Source: Lachnospiraceae bacterium (lineage in GTDB: Bacteria; Bacillota; Clostridia; Lachnospirales; Lachnospiraceae). Taken from it: a stretch of 64,000 bases of DNA. Location: NCBI GenBank assembly GCA_022791815.1, contig JAAVZU010000035.1, positions 1 through 64,000 on the forward strand, in the 5' to 3' direction. Shown in pieces: positions 1 to 7,932 of this stretch (position 1 is the first letter of the stretch; each line of letters opens with the position of its first letter). Under the pieces are notes generated by a model. That model was not told the DNA's origin. It saw only the letters and a program-made list of their open reading frames with translations, and did not search any database. The position numbers and the translations under genes were made by a program.

Positions 1-1
1 A

Positions 2-352
2 CCTATCTGCCCAACTTGTTCTAAGAAACTAGAAGATAAATTTGAGGATGTGAAAGAATATATTTACAATAACCCAGGTGCAAATATAAACCAAGTGGCA
101 GAAGAGAATGATGTGTCCATAAAGCAGATTAAACATTGGGTACGAGAAGAACGATTGTGTTTTTCGGATAATTCTGAATTGGGCATAGAGTGTGAAAAAT
201 GTGGGGCAATGATTAAGACTGGGCGTTTTTGTCAGAAATGTAAAAAGCAATTGGAAAACAGCTTGAGTAACATGTATGAGACAAAGAAGGAACCAGTAGT
301 ACAAAAGAAGAAATCAGGTAGTGCAGACGGCAAGATGCGTTTCTTAGGTTAA
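2..352 (+). CDS. YvyF-like flagellar operon protein, 5'-truncated by window edge
   Basis: The reading frame is open from base 2, so the gene enters from the left edge. The visible part begins with a CPTC zinc-knuckle-like pair, then a helix-turn-helix-like segment (INQVAEENDVSIKQIKHWV), a second pair (CEKCGAMIKTGRFCQKC) and a Lys-rich tail. This order is that of the YvyF family (flagellar operon protein, TIGR03826), which sits next to flgM in Bacillus. A GTG at 50 could be read as a start, but the upstream CPTC codons in the same frame argue for a longer protein. Its biochemical role is not settled; the family is linked to late flagellar gene control. Confidence 0.75.
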   Translation, partial: PICPTCSKKLEDKFEDVKEYIYNNPGANINQVAEENDVSIKQIKHWVREERLCFSDNSELGIECEKCGAMIKTGRFCQKCKKQLENSLSNMYETKKEPVVQKKKSGSADGKMRFLG

Positions 353-397
353 AAAAGAGGTTGCTTGTAGTATCGTATATGGAAAGGCGGTGCAGAT

Positions 398-859
398 ATG
401 CGGAATGTACATGAAGATGTATGTCACATGTTTGTAAATAGCTTTACATCCGTGTCAGAAGAAATTACAGGATTTTCTTTAGAGTACAATGAGAAAGAAA
501 ATGAGTTCCAAAGTGCTCAGAATGTGAAGATACAGTCGGTGGGAACATTTCGGGCCTCCTTATTTTTTTCAATGGATAAGGATTTTGAACAGGCAGTATT
601 CCTTGCGATGGCTAAAAATATCTCAGCGAAGGAAGAATTAAGGGAATTACTAATTGGAGAATTTATCAATATTATATCTGGGCATGCATTAACAAGAATT
701 AATAATCTGGCAGGAAAATCTTCGCGTCTGACTGTTCCGTTGGTGGGAGTATCTTGTTGGGATGATAAGGAAAAATTCCCTAAACGATGTACAGTCTGTT
801 TTCAATCGGTGTATGGAAAGATGCGAATGGATATGGGCTACGAATGTGATTTTTGCTAA
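398..859 (+). CDS. CheX-like chemotaxis phosphatase domain protein
   Basis: A 153-aa single-domain protein. It carries the CheC/CheX/FliY-type signature ExxNxxxG (E88, N91, G95 in GEFINIISG), in which Glu and Asn position water for dephosphorylating CheY-P. The start has a GGCGGTG-type ribosome site. It lies 38 bp before a CheY-like gene, so the pair is probably a phosphatase with its substrate. Only one copy of the motif is present, as in CheX, while CheC usually has two. Family assignment is by motif and fold pattern; the substrate is inferred from the neighbour. Confidence 0.75.
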   Translation: MRNVHEDVCHMFVNSFTSVSEEITGFSLEYNEKENEFQSAQNVKIQSVGTFRASLFFSMDKDFEQAVFLAMAKNISAKEELRELLIGEFINIISGHALTRINNLAGKSSRLTVPLVGVSCWDDKEKFPKRCTVCFQSVYGKMRMDMGYECDFC

Positions 860-897
860 GTAATTTTATGTAACATAAAAAAGAAGGGAGGAATTAT

Positions 898-1263
898 ATG
901 AAAAAGTCAGTTTTGGTGGTTGATGATTCACCTTTCGTTTATTATCAACTCAAAGATATGATAGATGGTAGTGATTATGAGGTTATTGGCAGTGCCAAGT
1001 CTGGAGAAGAAGGAATAGAGATGTATCATGAATTAAAGCCAGATGTTATTATTTTGGATATTATTATGCCAGGAATTGATGGCTTGGAGACAGCAGAGAT
1101 TTTATTGAAAGAAAATAGAGATATAAAGATTATTATGCTAAGTTCCTTGTTTGATGCCAATCTTATGAATGAGGTAAAGGCACTTGGTTTGAGGTTTTTA
1201 TTACCAAAACCTTTACAGAAAGATGTATTGTTTGCAACATTAGAGATGTTAGAAAAAAAATAA
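898..1263 (+). CDS. cheY: CheY-like stand-alone response regulator
   Basis: A 121-aa receiver domain with no output domain. The acidic pocket is D9/D10, the phosphorylation site D54 (in IILDIIMPG), the switch Ser S82 and the conserved Lys K104 in LPKP. The aromatic switch position is F100. A strong AAGGGAGG site precedes the ATG. It would receive phosphate from CheA and act on the flagellar switch, or serve another pathway. The CheX-like gene just upstream fits a chemotaxis role. An intrinsic terminator follows. Confidence 0.88.
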   Translation: MKKSVLVVDDSPFVYYQLKDMIDGSDYEVIGSAKSGEEGIEMYHELKPDVIILDIIMPGIDGLETAEILLKENRDIKIIMLSSLFDANLMNEVKALGLRFLLPKPLQKDVLFATLEMLEKK

Positions 1264-1329
1264 AACAACTACAATTAATATTGATTATGAATCATTGTGG
1301 AATAATATAGTTCAACTATAATCAAATTA

Positions 1330-1371
1330 AAAAGAAGATGGGAGTTTTTGGTATCCATCTTCTTTTTTTAG
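1330..1371. terminator. Bidirectional terminator between cheY and cvfB
   Basis: A stem AAGAAGATGG / CCATCTTCTT with T-rich flank lies between two converging genes. Confidence 0.8.
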
Positions 1372-1380
1372 TATTAATGG

Positions 1381-2220
1381 CTATAAAAGATAAATTCCAT
1401 CTTTTTCAATGCGGATCTTGCCTTCTTTCATTAATCTGCCAATAGCACGTTTAAAGGCATTTTTACTAAGATGAAATTCTCTTTTTATTATCTCAGCATT
1501 GGACTTGTCATGAAAGGGGAGCATTCCCTTTGGACTGGCAGATAACCGTTCGTAAATGATTTTTGCATCTTCATCCATTTGGATAAAACTCTTTTCTCGT
1601 AAGCTAAGGGTAAGTTTGCCATCTTCTCTTACATTGCTGACCCTTGCCATAATTTCCATACCAGGATAAAGTGGTTTAAATACTTCTTGTTTTGGAATTA
1701 AAGCAGAATATTGGTTGTCTACTGCAACAAATACACCAAAGTTGTCACTAGTTTCATATACTCGTCCAGTTACCATATCTTCTTTTTTATATGGAGAACC
1801 AGTAGATAGAAAGTCATATATCTTCATTGTTGCACAAAGACGGTTACTCTTATCCACATATAAAGCAACGAGTACCTCTTCATCCTGTTCAAGTTCCTTT
1901 GTCTGTTCTTTAAAGGGAAGAAGTAAATCTTTTAATAATCCCCATCGTAAGAAAGCACCAATTTTCGTGACTTGTGCTACTGGAAGCAGAGCAACTTGTC
2001 CCAATTCTAAAGCAGGAGCAGCAGTTGTTGCAACAAAACGATCTTCAGAATCTTTATATACAAAGACCGAAATAGTATCATCTATATCCAGACCTTTGGG
2101 AACTTGGCCTTTTGGAAGTAAAATCTGATCTTCTCTGGAAGCATTTGGATCAAATAAATATACACCAAAGTCCGAATGTCTTGCAACTTGTAGAGTCTGT
2201 GTTTTTCCTAATTTTATCAT
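1381..2220 (-). CDS. cvfB: CvfB-like S1 RNA-binding protein
   Basis: A 279-aa protein built of tandem S1-type OB folds followed by a winged helix. The recognisable parts are an S1 segment at about 140-210 (MVTGRVYETSDNFGVFVAV and VSNVREDGKLTLSLREK) and a C-terminal wHTH (NAEIIKREFHLSKNAFKRAI) ending at the typical DGIYLL. This matches the CvfB/YitL family, an RNA-binding regulator of virulence and stress traits in Staphylococcus and Streptococcus. The gene is monocistronic, convergent with cheY. RNA targets cannot be told from the sequence. Confidence 0.88.
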   Translation of the reverse strand: MIKLGKTQTLQVARHSDFGVYLFDPNASREDQILLPKGQVPKGLDIDDTISVFVYKDSEDRFVATTAAPALELGQVALLPVAQVTKIGAFLRWGLLKDLLLPFKEQTKELEQDEEVLVALYVDKSNRLCATMKIYDFLSTGSPYKKEDMVTGRVYETSDNFGVFVAVDNQYSALIPKQEVFKPLYPGMEIMARVSNVREDGKLTLSLREKSFIQMDEDAKIIYERLSASPKGMLPFHDKSNAEIIKREFHLSKNAFKRAIGRLMKEGKIRIEKDGIYLL

Positions 2221-2421
2221 AAAATATATCCTCTTTTCTATTAGTTTCCTTCCTGGTTGTGTCTTGATTAATGTTCATAGCTATGGTGTCCATAGTAACG
2301 TATCCCGTTCATTTATAGTAATGAGTGCATTCACAGACATATATTATAGAGTGAATTGTAATGGAAGTACTAACATCAAGGATAGCATAGAAAAAGAAAA
2401 ATCGCAAGTTGTAGATAAAAA

Positions 2422-2451
2422 GTAACAGATTAGCTCTGGTTGAATTGTTAT
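2422..2451. repeat. Dispersed palindromic repeat, copy 1
   Basis: A hairpin beginning GTAACAGATTAG and ending GAATTGTTAT. It is a diverged member of the GTAACAGTT...AACTGTTAC family found about ten times in the window. Confidence 0.6.
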
Positions 2452-2477
2452 GATAAAAAAATACCATTTGTAATATC

Positions 2478-2506
2478 TTTACTTTGTTTTTTACATTTGC
2501 TATAAT
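2478..2506 (+). promoter_or_regulatory. Sigma-A type promoter
   Basis: TTTACT, 17-bp spacer, TATAAT. It lies about 110 bp before the decarboxylase start and upstream of the second palindrome. Confidence 0.6.
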
Positions 2507-2541
2507 AGCAAACGAATGAATATACTTTATTGGAGATATTA

Positions 2542-2573
2542 GTAACAGTTTAGCCTATGGGATGAACTGTTAC
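2542..2573. repeat. Dispersed palindromic repeat, copy 2
   Basis: GTAACAGTT at the left and TGAACTGTTAC at the right form a near-perfect stem around GCCTATGGG. It lies in the leader of the decarboxylase gene, between promoter and ribosome site. Confidence 0.85.
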
Positions 2574-2614
2574 AGATGTTACTATCAGGTTGTGTAAAAG
2601 AAAGGAAAAATACC

Positions 2615-3880
2615 ATGAAGAAAATACCATTTGTGACAAAAGAACAGATTGAAGAGATTGTAAAGACATATCCTACACCTTTTCATATTTATGATGAGAA
2701 AGGAATACGTGAAAATGCAAGAAAATTAAAAGAAGCATTTTCATGGAATAAAGGTTTTAAAGAATTTTTTGCGGTAAAGGCAACTCCTAATCCATTCTTA
2801 CTTAAAATTTTACAAGAAGAAGGATGTGGAACAGATTGTTCCTCTATGACAGAATTAATGATGTCAGAAGCATTGGGCTTTGGAGAGGGAGATATTATGT
2901 TTTCTTCCAATGTTACTCCTGCAGAAGAATACAAAAAAGCAAAAGAGGTAAAAGCATATATAAACTTAGATGATTATACACATATTGACTTCTTAGAAAA
3001 AACAGCAGGAATTCCAGAAACTATTTTCTGCCGGTATAATCCAGGGGGAACTTTTACTCTAGGAACAGATATTATGGATAATCCTGGAGATGCAAAATAT
3101 GGTCTTACAAAAGAACAGATGATAGATGCATTTAAAAGATTGCAGAAACTTGGTGCCAAGAAATTTGGTATTCATTCTTTTCTTGCAAGTAATACAGTAA
3201 GTAATGAATACTATCCTACACTTGCAAAGATTTTATTTGAATTAGCAGTAGAATTAAAAGAGGCAACAGGAGCAGATATTAAGTATATTAATTTATCTGG
3301 CGGAGTGGGTGTTCCATATACTCCTGATAAAGAGCCAAATGATATTATGGTAATTGGTGAAGGGGTAAGAAAAGCATTTGAAGAAGTATTAGTACCAGCT
3401 GGAATGGGAGATGTATCTATCTTTACGGAGTTAGGACGTTTCATGCTTGCACCTTACGGGCATTTGGTAACACAGGCAATTCATGAAAAACACATCTATA
3501 AAGAGTATATAGGTGTAGATGCCTGTGCAGTAAATTTAATGCGACCTGCTATGTATGGAGCATATCATCATATTACTGTTTTAGGAAAAGAAAATGCACC
3601 TTGTGACCACAAGTATGATATAACAGGTTCATTATGTGAAAACAATGATAAATTTGCAGTAGACCGCATGTTGCCAAAGATTGACATAGGAGATTATTTG
3701 GTAATACATGATGCTGGAGCTCATGGATTTGCTATGGGTTATAATTACAATGGTAAGTTAAAATCAGCAGAATTATTATTGAAAGAAGACGGTTCAGTTG
3801 AAATGATTCGTCGTGCAGAAACTCCAAAAGATTATTTTGCAACTTTTGACTTTTGCGATATTTTAAAAGATGTAGAATAG
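2615..3880 (+). CDS. lysA: Diaminopimelate decarboxylase-like PLP enzyme
   Basis: A 421-aa fold-III PLP decarboxylase. K55 in FFAVKATPNP is the Schiff-base lysine, LSGGVGVPY is the phosphate-binding glycine loop, and SLCENND matches the catalytic CExxD region from the partner subunit. It probably decarboxylates meso-diaminopimelate to lysine. The usual histidine motif is altered to GIHSFLASNTVSNEYY, so the protein belongs to a divergent LysA-like branch and another amino-acid substrate is possible. The start at 2615 is chosen because AAAGGAAAA lies 6-10 bp before it; an in-frame ATG at 2576 lacks a ribosome site and would add an implausible MLLSGC stretch. Confidence 0.8.
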   Translation: MKKIPFVTKEQIEEIVKTYPTPFHIYDEKGIRENARKLKEAFSWNKGFKEFFAVKATPNPFLLKILQEEGCGTDCSSMTELMMSEALGFGEGDIMFSSNVTPAEEYKKAKEVKAYINLDDYTHIDFLEKTAGIPETIFCRYNPGGTFTLGTDIMDNPGDAKYGLTKEQMIDAFKRLQKLGAKKFGIHSFLASNTVSNEYYPTLAKILFELAVELKEATGADIKYINLSGGVGVPYTPDKEPNDIMVIGEGVRKAFEEVLVPAGMGDVSIFTELGRFMLAPYGHLVTQAIHEKHIYKEYIGVDACAVNLMRPAMYGAYHHITVLGKENAPCDHKYDITGSLCENNDKFAVDRMLPKIDIGDYLVIHDAGAHGFAMGYNYNGKLKSAELLLKEDGSVEMIRRAETPKDYFATFDFCDILKDVE

Positions 3881-3924
3881 TGTAAAAGAGACAAAAATCT
3901 AAATTATTATAGAAGATAGTAGAT

Positions 3925-3992
3925 ACAGGGACTACCATAGGAAAGTAAATGCAGGCTTGCCCGCTTTGTTACGATGGCAGTTCCTGTTTTTT
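3925..3992 (+). terminator. Long-stem terminator after the decarboxylase gene
   Basis: Arms ACAGGGACTACCAT and ATGGCAGTTCCTGT pair with two mismatches and are followed by TTTTTT. It ends only 14 bp before the next start codon, so it may attenuate that gene. Confidence 0.65.
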
Positions 3993-4006
3993 AGAAAGGA
4001 AGAAAA

Positions 4007-5176
4007 GTGAAGAAAATAGCAGTAATATCGAATATACAATCGAATATATATGCACTTAAAAAATTTTTAGAATGTATTGTCAATGAGCAAATAGAATATG
4101 TGTTTAATTTGGGAAATTTTTTTGATGGTGATTTATTTTGTAGTGAAATTTTCGATATTATTTCCTCTGATACCAGATTTATTAATGTTTTAGGCGAAAA
4201 AGAGAGAAAGGTGCTACAGGTTCTTGAACATATAGAGGATGACTATTTTGATGAAGAGGAATTAAGGAAAAGTCAAAAAATAATAGAGATATTAGGAGAA
4301 AATAGAATAGGTATTCTGAAAAGATTTCCTCAAAGCGTGGAAATAGAATGTGAAGGTCAAAAAATATATGCAGGTGTTGATACAACAGATGCTAATTATG
4401 TAGACTTTGGGCTTAGTGAGGAAAAATTAGCAGTCATGTTGCTGAAAAAGGGGATATGTAATGGTAATGATTTATTTAAATATGATTATGTATTCTATGG
4501 TTATCATGGATTGAGTGAAAGAGAGTATTTTTTAGAACCAATACATAAAGATAGGGAAACTTGTTATATCAGTCCTGGGAATTTGTATATGCAGTGTAGG
4601 GGGAAAATGCAGTTTACAATCATAGAATTAAGTACAACGGATACTAGCATACAGCAAAATAATATTGCTATAAACAATGATGAAATAATTCAAGCAATCC
4701 GCATACATAATCCAGATTCCTTTAGGGAACTACGAAAATATGGAGAGTTAAATTATGTAGCAAAAAAAGAAGGAAATCTTGTTATAGATTGTGCATGTAG
4801 TGAACCATTTAAACATCATTGTAAATATAGAGAACAATATATAGAATTATGGAAAATGTTGGTTGAATTTTTGGAAGAGAAATGCATTAGTTATTATATT
4901 TCTAATACTGTAAAAGGTGAGACAGAATCTCAAGAGAAAAATTGGACAGAAGAAGAGAAAGAAAAAGTTTTTGCCGATTTTATTAATGAGAATGGGGATT
5001 TTGCATGGCATGAGATGGGGTTAGAAGATAAAAATGGAAAAGTTTTATTTGCTAGTCATGAGTTTGGAACGGTTTATTATTTAAATAATTTAGATGAGAT
5101 ACAAACAAGAGAAATGATAGAATATCTAAATACATTGCCTAATAGCAGGGAGATTTTATCATATCAGTTGTATTAA
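4007..5176 (+). CDS. Phosphoesterase-fold protein lacking metal ligands, unknown function
   Basis: A 389-aa protein starting at GTG behind AGAAAGGAAG. The first 200 residues follow the YfcE/PP2A-like metallophosphoesterase layout, but the ligands are replaced. SDxHGN has become SNIQSN (8-13), the GD motif has become LGNFFDGD, GNxD has become LGEKERK (62-68), and GHxH has become YGYHGLS. It is therefore unlikely to be a metal-dependent phosphatase; a sensor or scaffold role is a guess. The C-terminal half (about 230-389) is not recognised. It has a Cys-containing core (IDCACSEPFKHHCKY) and an acidic linker. The gene stands alone between two terminators. Confidence 0.6.
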   Translation: MKKIAVISNIQSNIYALKKFLECIVNEQIEYVFNLGNFFDGDLFCSEIFDIISSDTRFINVLGEKERKVLQVLEHIEDDYFDEEELRKSQKIIEILGENRIGILKRFPQSVEIECEGQKIYAGVDTTDANYVDFGLSEEKLAVMLLKKGICNGNDLFKYDYVFYGYHGLSEREYFLEPIHKDRETCYISPGNLYMQCRGKMQFTIIELSTTDTSIQQNNIAINNDEIIQAIRIHNPDSFRELRKYGELNYVAKKEGNLVIDCACSEPFKHHCKYREQYIELWKMLVEFLEEKCISYYISNTVKGETESQEKNWTEEEKEKVFADFINENGDFAWHEMGLEDKNGKVLFASHEFGTVYYLNNLDEIQTREMIEYLNTLPNSREILSYQLY

Positions 5177-5178
5177 AT

Positions 5179-5231
5179 GTAAAGAAGCCTTTATAGGTAA
5201 GCTCAACGCCTGCCTATAAAGGCTTCTTTAC
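5179..5231. terminator. Bidirectional terminator with 19-bp stem
   Basis: Arms GTAAAGAAGCCTTTATAGG and CCTATAAAGGCTTCTTTAC are perfectly complementary. The hairpin separates the convergent genes at 4007 and 5267. Confidence 0.88.
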
Positions 5232-5266
5232 GCTTAGGAATATGAATAATCTCGGATAATTCTAGT

Positions 5267-5965
5267 TTATTCTGTTTTTTTTAAATTCTTGATTACATCC
5301 TCATATTGTTTATTGATATGGAGGGTAATAATTTCTTTTGCTTTTGTAGTATCCCGGTTTTCCAAATGCTTAATAATTTCTTTATGTTCTTCTAGTAGGT
5401 TAGGATGTGCTGTTTTATCTTTTAGGTATTCCAAACGATAACGATACATTTGTTCACTAAGATTGTTTAGAAGCTGAACTAGTCGGTTATTATGGGTAGC
5501 AGAAAAGATAATATCATGAAATTCCACATCACAGGCTGCTAAAGCAGAAATATTGCCAGCTTCTATCAATTTTCCAAATTTTTCAGTATTAGTGCGAAGA
5601 GATTGGAGTTCCTCTTCTGTAATTGCTACACTGGCAAGGTCTACAGCAAGAGCTTCTAAGGCACACCGGACTTCCAGAACATCCTGAAGATCTTTTTGCG
5701 TAATTTCTGCAACTTCTGCACCATGTCGGGGAACAGTTACCACAAGTCCTTCTAATTCCAACATCCGAAGTGCTTCTCGTACAGGAGTACGGCTGACACC
5801 CAGATGTTTGGCAAGTTGAATCTCCATAAGCCGCTGTCCAGGTGGAAGAACACCATGAAGAATCCCTTGTCGGATGGTTTGAAAAACAACATCCCGTAAA
5901 GGAAGATAGTCATTCATTGATATAGTAAGATGTTCCCATGCAATATCATTTTTTTTTCCTTTCAT
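5267..5965 (-). CDS. GntR-family regulator, FadR/FCD subfamily
   Basis: A 232-aa regulator. The N-terminal winged helix contains LMEIQLAKHLGVSRTPVREA, a clear GntR recognition unit. The C-terminal all-helical FCD domain binds a small ligand, usually an organic acid, and has the typical EVRCALE, CDVEFHDIIF and EEHKEI positions for metal and ligand contact. It lies 15 bp downstream of ispE on the same strand, so the two are probably co-transcribed, although no functional link is apparent. The ligand and operator are unknown. Confidence 0.85.
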   Translation of the reverse strand: MKGKKNDIAWEHLTISMNDYLPLRDVVFQTIRQGILHGVLPPGQRLMEIQLAKHLGVSRTPVREALRMLELEGLVVTVPRHGAEVAEITQKDLQDVLEVRCALEALAVDLASVAITEEELQSLRTNTEKFGKLIEAGNISALAACDVEFHDIIFSATHNNRLVQLLNNLSEQMYRYRLEYLKDKTAHPNLLEEHKEIIKHLENRDTTKAKEIITLHINKQYEDVIKNLKKTE

Positions 5966-5980
5966 AGAATCACATCCTTT

Positions 5981-6862
5981 CTATTCTTGTATGGCTTGGC
6001 GGTTCACAAAGTCTACAAGATCTATCTGATATTTAGGATATAATGCAATACATTTTTGATAAGCATTCCTAGCAAGTGTTTCGTTTGTATATAATCCGAA
6101 TACAGTTGAACCACTACCACTCATTAGAGAGTTATTTGCACCCAGTTCCAGCATAGTTTCCTTGATACTCTGGATAATTGGATATGCAGGAATTGTTACA
6201 GATTCTAATACATTTGAAAGTCTCTTAGAGATTCCAGTTAAATTTCCGGCATGGAGGCTGGAAATCATACCATCTATATCTGGATGGTAAGTAAGACTTT
6301 TCCAGTCTAAGGTGGTGTATACCCATTTTGTTGAGATGTCAATATCTGGTTTTACCAGTAATACTTTACATGGAGGTACATCAGGAAGAGGAGTAAGGAT
6401 TTCACCAATTCCTTCTGAAAGAGCAGTTCCCCCAAGAAGACAATAAGGAACATCGGCACCAAGACTAATACCAAATGTCATTAATTCTTCTGTGGATAAT
6501 CCAAGAGAAAAGAGTGTATTGATACCAGACAAAGCAGCAGCACAATCAGCACTTCCGCCCGCCATCCCTGCAGCAACTGGGATATGTTTTTTTAAATGTA
6601 TGCGGACTCCTTCTTGAATAGAATATTTTTCCATAAGCAAAGCAGCAGCACGATATATTAAATTATTTTGATTTGTTGGCAAATCAGAACGATTTGTAGT
6701 CAGCACAATACCTGGTTCTTTTGTTTTTCTAAATTCTAGTACATCATATAAATTCACAGTCTGCATAATCATTCGTACAAGATGGTATCCATCAGAGCGT
6801 TTTCCTACAATATCTAAGGAAAGATTTAGTTTTCCATAAGCTTTTCTTGTTAAATTTTCCAT
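5981..6862 (-). CDS. ispE: 4-diphosphocytidyl-2-C-methyl-D-erythritol kinase
   Basis: A 293-aa GHMP kinase of the MEP isoprenoid pathway. It phosphorylates CDP-methylerythritol at the 2-hydroxyl. Diagnostic parts are the N-terminal AYGKLNLSLDIVGKRSDGYH, the ATP loop PVAAGMAGGSADCAA and the C-terminal MSGSGSTVFG. Length is normal. It is first in a two-gene unit with the GntR regulator and diverges from spoIIR across about 270 bp of AT-rich DNA. Confidence 0.93.
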   Translation of the reverse strand: MENLTRKAYGKLNLSLDIVGKRSDGYHLVRMIMQTVNLYDVLEFRKTKEPGIVLTTNRSDLPTNQNNLIYRAAALLMEKYSIQEGVRIHLKKHIPVAAGMAGGSADCAAALSGINTLFSLGLSTEELMTFGISLGADVPYCLLGGTALSEGIGEILTPLPDVPPCKVLLVKPDIDISTKWVYTTLDWKSLTYHPDIDGMISSLHAGNLTGISKRLSNVLESVTIPAYPIIQSIKETMLELGANNSLMSGSGSTVFGLYTNETLARNAYQKCIALYPKYQIDLVDFVNRQAIQE

Positions 6863-7131
6863 AGAATCTCCTTTTGTTAATAGTCAAGTATTATATTTTA
6901 ACAGATTTGTATTTTGTATACAATTATAACACAAAAATATAAAAAAAACACTATGTAAGAATCTTTCTTCCTAAGTATATGTAATTCAAGATAATGTCTT
7001 ACTTGACTATATATTAGGTTTTATGATAAATCTAACATTTCTATGGTAATTATAATTCTAAGACAGAGTATATATGAAAAAAAATAGGGAAGAATATAAA
7101 AGGTAAAAAATAAAAAAAGGAGAATGGGATT

Positions 7132-7776
7132 ATGTTACATAGAAAAAACAAAAAAGAAAACTGGATATTATGGATAGTATGTTGTTTAGGAATTACATTA
7201 ATTTTTATAAAGGTTAGTGATGTAAAAGGAAAGAACCTTCAGCGGGGAATTGCCGATGAAATTATACGTTTTCATGTATTGGCAGACAGTGATAAAGAGG
7301 AGGATCAGCAAGTAAAATTAAAAGTAAAAGATCAAGTGGTTAGATATATGCAGGAAAAATTAGTAGCAGCCAAGGACAAGAAGCAGGCAAGAATGATTAT
7401 AAAAGACAATTTAGAGGAAATAGAATGTTTGGCACATGAAACTTTAAAGGTAGAAGGAGTAAAAAATGAAGTAAGGGCATATCTTACAAAAAAGCAATTT
7501 CCAGTGAAATCTTATGGAGAATTTACTTTTCCAGAAGGAATTTATGAAACACTCCAAGTAGAGATAGGCAGTGCTGAGGGAAAAAATTGGTGGTGTGTTA
7601 TGTTTCCGAGTCTTTGTATGATTGATGAAAGTTATACTGTAGTTCCTGATAGTGCAAAGGAAAAATTGCAGGAAAATTTAACAAAGGAAGAATATGAAAG
7701 TTTACAGGAAGAGAATAAAATAGAATATAAATGGAAAATCGCAGAATGGTGGAAAGGGATTGATTATTTTTTCTAA
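7132..7776 (+). CDS. spoIIR: Stage II sporulation protein R
   Basis: A 214-aa protein with one N-terminal membrane/signal segment (about 12-28). It has the family hallmarks IIRFHVLADSDKEEDQQVKL and NWWCVMFPSLCM. SpoIIR is made in the forespore under sigma-F and crosses to the intermembrane space, where it triggers SpoIIGA to process pro-sigma-E. The gene looks intact, which suggests the organism keeps at least part of the sporulation programme. The ribosome site AAAAGGAGAA is strong. Confidence 0.92.
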   Translation: MLHRKNKKENWILWIVCCLGITLIFIKVSDVKGKNLQRGIADEIIRFHVLADSDKEEDQQVKLKVKDQVVRYMQEKLVAAKDKKQARMIIKDNLEEIECLAHETLKVEGVKNEVRAYLTKKQFPVKSYGEFTFPEGIYETLQVEIGSAEGKNWWCVMFPSLCMIDESYTVVPDSAKEKLQENLTKEEYESLQEENKIEYKWKIAEWWKGIDYFF

Positions 7777-7823
7777 AAAGGTTACAATAAAATTTATGAA
7801 AAATAATATCCAAGATTAGTCAG

Positions 7824-7910
7824 GCTTAATAGGTCAATTGACGATAGTTGCAGACAGGTGATGCTGATAAGCAACTCCTAGCTGCGATAGAGCTGTGAAT
7901 AATGGAGGAT
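7824..7910 (+). repeat. Dispersed ~90-nt structured element, copy A
   Basis: It shares with 61048-61151 the blocks GCTTAATAGGTCAATTGACG, TTGCAGACAG, CTAGCTGCGATAG and GTGAATAAT-GAGGAT. It lies in the leader of ddl, ending 22 bp before the start codon. GTTGC and GCAAC pair within it. See the finding on this family. Confidence 0.75.
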
Positions 7911-7932
7911 AAAGTCAGAAAGGAAAGAAAAA

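Larger units (their letters stand above)
2221..2614. other. Intergenic region upstream of the decarboxylase gene
   Basis: About 390 bp without a gene. It holds two copies of the dispersed palindrome (2422-2451 and 2542-2573) and a sigma-A type promoter. No lysine riboswitch was recognised. Confidence 0.6.

Noticed and set aside
2576-2614. Start at ATG 2576 with a lipobox-like MLLSGC
   Set aside because: No ribosome site precedes it, it overlaps the end of a dispersed palindrome, and a fold-III PLP decarboxylase is cytoplasmic. ATG 2615 has a proper site.
2221-2614. Lysine riboswitch before the LysA-like gene
   Set aside because: None of the conserved lysine-riboswitch helices or loops was found; the region has only a promoter and two palindromes.
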